Of a stretch of 64,000 nucleotides of DNA, positions 60,403-64,000 are shown one piece after another. This DNA comes from an uncultured Negativicutes bacterium (GTDB lineage Bacteria; Bacillota; Negativicutes; Veillonellales; Megasphaeraceae). The translations under genes and the position numbers were made by a program. The stretch is from assembly GCA_900752195.1 (NCBI GenBank), contig CAADUJ010000013.1, positions 25,597 to 89,596 of the forward strand, written 5' to 3'. How positions within the stretch are numbered: position 1 is the stretch's first letter; every line of letters starts with the position of its first letter. Under the pieces are notes generated by a model. That model made no database searches and had not been told where the DNA came from. It was given only the letters and a program-made list of their open reading frames with translations.

Positions 60403-63400
60403 TTATTTTTTCAGATTTACCATCATCTGTTTCAATTCAAGAATCTGCTGTTCCAAGTTGTTGATTTTATCTTCTTGTTGTTTCAGCAACTCATCTTGCT
60501 GTTTCAAGCGATTCGTTTGATTAATAATGGTTTGCTGCAGTGCATGAGGTGTAATTCTCGGACGTTCACCGTGGCTTCCCAAACGTAATGTAATACCGGC
60601 ATTGACCATGCTGTCACCATTTCCAAGTGTTCCGCCAACGTTAAACATTACATCTTGATTCGGACGGTAGAACAGGCCAAGGGCCGCGGCATTGGCCGCT
60701 TTATAGTGACCATAACCGAGAGCAAATTCAAATTTGCTGTCCGGATCCCATTCCAGGGGATGGAGCGCTGCCAGGGCGGCTGCACCAGCGCCAGCACGGC
60801 TCACTTCGTGGGTCATGCGGCTATTGAGGCTCTCTACGCGGTAATCAACATAATCCACATTGGCTGCACTCGTCGGATTGCTTGGATCTGTGGCAATTCC
60901 TGTAAGGGTCCTCGTGACACCATCTTTACCGCGAACATCGATGGTCTTTGCCGTCCCGGTCTGATCGATATTGATGGTCACGCCATCGGTTTTCACAAGG
61001 GTATTTCCGTCCACATCTTTAAGAGCGTTATAGAGGGTATCGCCGCTGATGAGGCGATGGTCACCGCTTTGGGATTGGCCAGTGCCAAGCTTCTTCTGCC
61101 AGCTTGTAACATCGGAATCCGTGAGATTTCCCGCATCGCGGTCGGCCTTCTTATCCATGTCCTCTTTCATGACATCTTTGATGGCACTGTCATCGACGTT
61201 AACGGCATAGGAAACATTGCCATTTTCCGTTTTCATCGTGACGGTCGTGTTCTTCCCATTGACGACTTTCACCGCATCCTGGGCAAGGTTCTTGATTGTC
61301 GTCTTTCCTTCATCCGTAATGTTGGTCAGATCCGTCTTGGCGTAATTATTGTCCAGATTATCGGTGATGTTCTGGATATTCGTGATCCGATCCGTGTTGT
61401 TCTTTACCTGGTCATCAAGGTTCTTCAGGTTCTCTGCTGCAGATGTATCCTTCTTGATGTAGGCGCCGTCTTCGCTGACTCGGGTTTCGTCCTTGATGGC
61501 TTTTGCCACCGTATCGCCCGTCACAAGACGGTTATCACTTTCTTTTACCTCGCCCGTACCAATGGCCTTTCCCCAGCTTTCGGCATTCTTCTTCTGGTCT
61601 TCTTCGGAAGCGGCTGTGCCGTCGGCGTTCTTGAGGTTACTGCCAATGTTCGAAGCATCGATGTTGGCTTTCTTGTCGAGATTTTTATTCGTATCCTGCG
61701 AAGCCTTATGTAGGGCATCGTAGACTGTATCGCCCGTCACAAGACCGCTGTTTCCTTCTTCGACCTTGCCGTCACTGGCCACATCGACCTTGAAGGTTTT
61801 CACGCCATCCACATCACGGGAGGAAACGGTCGTATGGGACCCATTTTCCATATTGATGACGCCTTTGGCGAGGTTCTTGATGACCGTCTTACCGGCATCG
61901 GTGATGTTCGTCAAGTTCGTCAGATCCGTAATGTTCTTCGTATTGGTACCAACCTGTTTATCAAGGGCAAGGAGGTTGTCGCCGGTGGTACTTGCCATTT
62001 TGACGTAATCGCCATCCTCACTTGGCCGCACTTCACTATAGACCGTGCCGCCCGTCACAAGCTGGCCATTATTTTTATCAATAATGCCCGTACCAACGGC
62101 GCTGCCCCAAGCGTTGAGGTTCTGCTCGATGGCATCATCTGAAGCAGCCGTCGAGCCATCGTCCCATTTGAGGTTCTTGCCAACGTTCGACGCATCAATA
62201 TTGGCCTTGTTCTTGACCTTCGTATCCGTGTCGGTATCGATGGCATTTTTGGCATCTTCAATGGCATTATACACGGTATCACCGGAGACAAGGTTTGCGT
62301 CGTCTTTTGCGACCTTACCGTTGTTCTTTGCGGAAACGGTGTAGGTAACGGAAGAACCGTCCGTCGCTTTTTCCATCTGCACTTCTACGCGGTCACCAGC
62401 TTTTACTGTGACGGCCCCTACAGCAGCTTTCTTGATAACCGTTTGCCCGTCAGCTGTAATATTGGATAGATCTTTCAGGTTCCTAATATCTGTCGCGTTG
62501 CTCGCAATGTTTGACGTATTGGCGATGATGTTGTCGGCATTACTCTTTACCTGTTTATCAAGGGCAAGGAGGTTGTCGCCGGTGGTACTTGCCATTTTGA
62601 CGTATTTGCCATCCTCACTTGGCCGCACTTCACTATAGACCGTGCCGCCCGTCACAAGCTGACCATTATTGTCACTAATGATGCCCGTACCAACGGCGCT
62701 GCCCCAGGCATTCAGGTTCTGCTGGATGGCATCATCCGAAGCAGCCGTCGAGCAATCGTCCCCTTTAAGGTTCTTGCCGATATTCGAGGCGTCGATGTTG
62801 GCCTTGTTCTTGACCTTCGTATCCGTATCGGTATCGATGGCATTCTTTGCTTCTTCAATGGCGTTAAAAACGCGATCACCGGAGACGAGGTTCGTATCGC
62901 CCGCTTCGACCTTACCATCGTTCTTTGCGGAAACGGTGTACGTAACGGAAGAACCGTCCGTCGCTTTTTCCATCTGCACTTCTACGCGGTCGCCGGCTTT
63001 TACTGTGACGGCCCCTACAGCAGCTTTCTTGATGACCGTTTTCCCATCAGCTGTAATATTGGATAGATCTTTCAGGTTCCTAATATCTGTCGTGTTGCTC
63101 GCAATGTTTGACGTATTGGCGGAGATATTGTCGGCATTACTCTTTACCTGTTTATCAAGGGCAAGGAGGTTGTCGCCGGTGGTACTCGCCATTTTGACGT
63201 AATCGCCATCCTCACTTGGCCTCACTTCACTGTAGACCGTGCCCCCCGTCACAAGCTGACCATTATTGTCAGCAATGGTCCCATTGCCAAGCTTACTCTG
63301 CCAACTAGTGACGTTTCCATCGGTCAAGTTCGACGCATCAACGTTTGCTTTACCATCAAGATCTTGCTGGACGGCTTTTTTGATATCCGCGTCTGCTACA

Positions 63401-64000
63401 TTCACGGCGTAGGTCTTAGCATCGCCATCGGTTCCTTCCGTCACGGTCGTATTGGTTCCAGCCACTACTTTTATAGCGTCCTTGGCAAGGTTCTTGATAA
63501 CCGTTTGCCCGTCAGCTGTAATATTGGAAAGATTCTTCAAGTTCCTAATATCTGTCGTGTTGCTCGCAATGTTCGTTGTATTGGCGGTGATGGCATCTGC
63601 ATTTTTCTTCACTTGTCCATCAAGGGCCAGAAGGTTATCACCCGTCGTGCTTTCCGTCTTGATATAGGTCCCGTCAGATGAAGGCCGCACTTCGCTGTAG
63701 ACCGTGCCACCCGCCACAAGGTTCGTATCGCCAACTTTAACAGCACCGTCATTATTGACGCTGACCTTGTAAGTGGTAGACCCTGTCGTTTGGTCCGTTT
63801 CACTTGCTACACTGATGCGATCGCCTGCCGAAACTTTCGTCAGCTGATCCATGGTTGCCGCATCGTGACCATCTTTACCGTATCCTACATTGACCAAGCG
63901 ATTATAAAGATTGCTGCTATAAGTCTGTTCCTTTACTGTCCCCCCCCCCGACTCTGAATACGATGTTTGATAATATTTATCACCTTTTTTATGTCCGACA
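60403..64000 (-). CDS. YadA-type trimeric autotransporter adhesin, C-terminal part
   Basis: Partial: the frame is open from 60403 to the right edge (about 1199 residues), through a G10 run at 63940-63949. The first in-frame start codon candidate (TTG 63897) lies inside the protein, so the true start is outside the window. The passenger contains repeated stalk units (NITADGKTVIKKAAVGAVTV, TVYSEVRPSEDG, ASTTGDNLLALDKQVKSNAD). Near the end comes the YadA anchor: VDYRVESLNSRMTHEVSRAG, ALAALHPLEWDPDSKFEFAL and GYGHYKAANAAALGLFYRP, forming the trimeric outer-membrane barrel. After the barrel there is an unusual ~55-residue coiled-coil tail (QQDELLKQQEDKINNLEQQI). Such adhesins bind host cells or matrix; the tail would face the periplasm. 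Confidence 0.93.
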   Translation of the reverse strand, partial: VGHKKGDKYYQTSYSESGGGTVKEQTYSSNLYNRLVNVGYGKDGHDAATMDQLTKVSAGDRISVASETDQTTGSTTYKVSVNNDGAVKVGDTNLVAGGTVYSEVRPSSDGTYIKTESTTGDNLLALDGQVKKNADAITANTTNIASNTTDIRNLKNLSNITADGQTVIKNLAKDAIKVVAGTNTTVTEGTDGDAKTYAVNVADADIKKAVQQDLDGKANVDASNLTDGNVTSWQSKLGNGTIADNNGQLVTGGTVYSEVRPSEDGDYVKMASTTGDNLLALDKQVKSNADNISANTSNIASNTTDIRNLKDLSNITADGKTVIKKAAVGAVTVKAGDRVEVQMEKATDGSSVTYTVSAKNDGKVEAGDTNLVSGDRVFNAIEEAKNAIDTDTDTKVKNKANIDASNIGKNLKGDDCSTAASDDAIQQNLNAWGSAVGTGIISDNNGQLVTGGTVYSEVRPSEDGKYVKMASTTGDNLLALDKQVKSNADNIIANTSNIASNATDIRNLKDLSNITADGQTVIKKAAVGAVTVKAGDRVEVQMEKATDGSSVTYTVSAKNNGKVAKDDANLVSGDTVYNAIEDAKNAIDTDTDTKVKNKANIDASNVGKNLKWDDGSTAASDDAIEQNLNAWGSAVGTGIIDKNNGQLVTGGTVYSEVRPSEDGDYVKMASTTGDNLLALDKQVGTNTKNITDLTNLTNITDAGKTVIKNLAKGVINMENGSHTTVSSRDVDGVKTFKVDVASDGKVEEGNSGLVTGDTVYDALHKASQDTNKNLDKKANIDASNIGSNLKNADGTAASEEDQKKNAESWGKAIGTGEVKESDNRLVTGDTVAKAIKDETRVSEDGAYIKKDTSAAENLKNLDDQVKNNTDRITNIQNITDNLDNNYAKTDLTNITDEGKTTIKNLAQDAVKVVNGKNTTVTMKTENGNVSYAVNVDDSAIKDVMKEDMDKKADRDAGNLTDSDVTSWQKKLGTGQSQSGDHRLISGDTLYNALKDVDGNTLVKTDGVTINIDQTGTAKTIDVRGKDGVTRTLTGIATDPSNPTSAANVDYVDYRVESLNSRMTHEVSRAGAGAAALAALHPLEWDPDSKFEFALGYGHYKAANAAALGLFYRPNQDVMFNVGGTLGNGDSMVNAGITLRLGSHGERPRITPHALQQTIINQTNRLKQQDELLKQQEDKINNLEQQILELKQMMVNLKK
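62042..63240 (-). repeat. Two near-identical ~600-bp tandem repeats in the adhesin gene
   Basis: The unit beginning with the LVTGGTVYSEVRPSEDG segment recurs at about 63240, 62641 and 62045, a period of about 597-600 bp (about 199 residues). Copies are nearly identical at DNA level with scattered changes (for example KGDDCSTAAS against KWDDGSTAAS). Shorter, more diverged units flank them. Confidence 0.85.
63940..63949 (-). repeat. G10 homopolymer inside the adhesin reading frame
   Basis: Ten consecutive C on the plus strand (G on the coding strand). The frame is open on both sides in the same phase, reading SYSES-GGG-TVKEQ, so the present length is the ON state. Runs of this length are prone to slippage. 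Confidence 0.9.

Noticed and set aside
60655..61713. 352-codon plus-strand frame opposite the adhesin gene
   Set aside because: Shadow of the repetitive adhesin coding sequence; the opposite strand encodes a clear YadA anchor.
62042..63240. Repeats considered as a CRISPR array
   Set aside because: Units are about 600 bp, coding and nearly identical; no short repeats with unique spacers and no cas genes.

Overview
The window looks like a chromosomal segment of an anaerobic, diderm Firmicute of the class Negativicutes, most likely Megasphaera or a close relative. Two kinds of evidence combine. Outer-membrane traits are present: a YadA-type trimeric autotransporter adhesin, a periplasmic adaptor lipoprotein and RseC-like proteins. 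Gene orders are Firmicute-like: dnaX-ybaB-recR-bofA and rpsF-ssb-rpsR. Strict-anaerobe metabolism fits as well: anaerobic ribonucleotide reductase, pyruvate:ferredoxin oxidoreductase, HydF, a CoA-transferase, diaminopimelate dehydrogenase and a PTP-like phytase. The genus is inferred from this combination, not from any search.

Layout. 1-1.1 kb: 5' part of nrdD behind two NrdR boxes. 1.3-7.2 kb: secreted phosphatases (purple-acid-phosphatase-like and cysteine phytase-like), a GAF-type methionine sulfoxide reductase lacking one usual Cys, an RseC-like protein behind a Fur-family-like operator, and a lone McrB-like AAA+ ATPase translationally coupled to the phytase gene. 7.3-10.7 kb: histidine kinase, response regulator and EamA transporter, divergent from a PepSY protein, with matched 11-bp-spaced operators. 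10.8-17.5 kb: glycosyltransferase, PLP-fold protein lacking the Schiff-base lysine, gamma-glutamyltransferase, lipid kinase, and the S6/SSB/S18 operon. 17.7-24.3 kb: purL, xpt, an unknown gene and pepD. 24.5-30.3 kb: OPT and BCCT transporters, pirin and MarR. 30.5-34.0 kb: PFOR.

34.2-43.5 kb holds the most unusual locus: a tightly packed operon of TM1266-like regulator, two nitrogenase-component-1-like proteins, hypF, hypC, hypD, hypE, hydF and a PAP2 phosphatase. It starts behind a ~150-nt leader with two mutually exclusive hairpins, one of them an intrinsic terminator. The Fe(CN)2CO-making Hyp proteins are present without the nickel-inserting HypA/HypB, next to an [FeFe]-hydrogenase GTPase (HydF) and a nitrogenase-like pair without a reductase. 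This is my main candidate for an undescribed cofactor-assembly system.

43.6-59.8 kb: ddh, CoA-transferase, MaoC-like dehydratase, LysR, XRE, SuhB-like phosphatase, an Rpn-like tail, a second RseC, Eis-like acetyltransferase, a DUF2156 protein with a possibly non-canonical start, Mpg, IclR, an adaptor lipoprotein, bofA-recR-ybaB-dnaX and the SRP RNA. 60.4-64.0 kb: the 3' part of a repeat-rich trimeric autotransporter gene interrupted in frame by a run of ten G residues, a likely phase-variation site. I saw no tRNA, rRNA, CRISPR array or intact insertion sequence.
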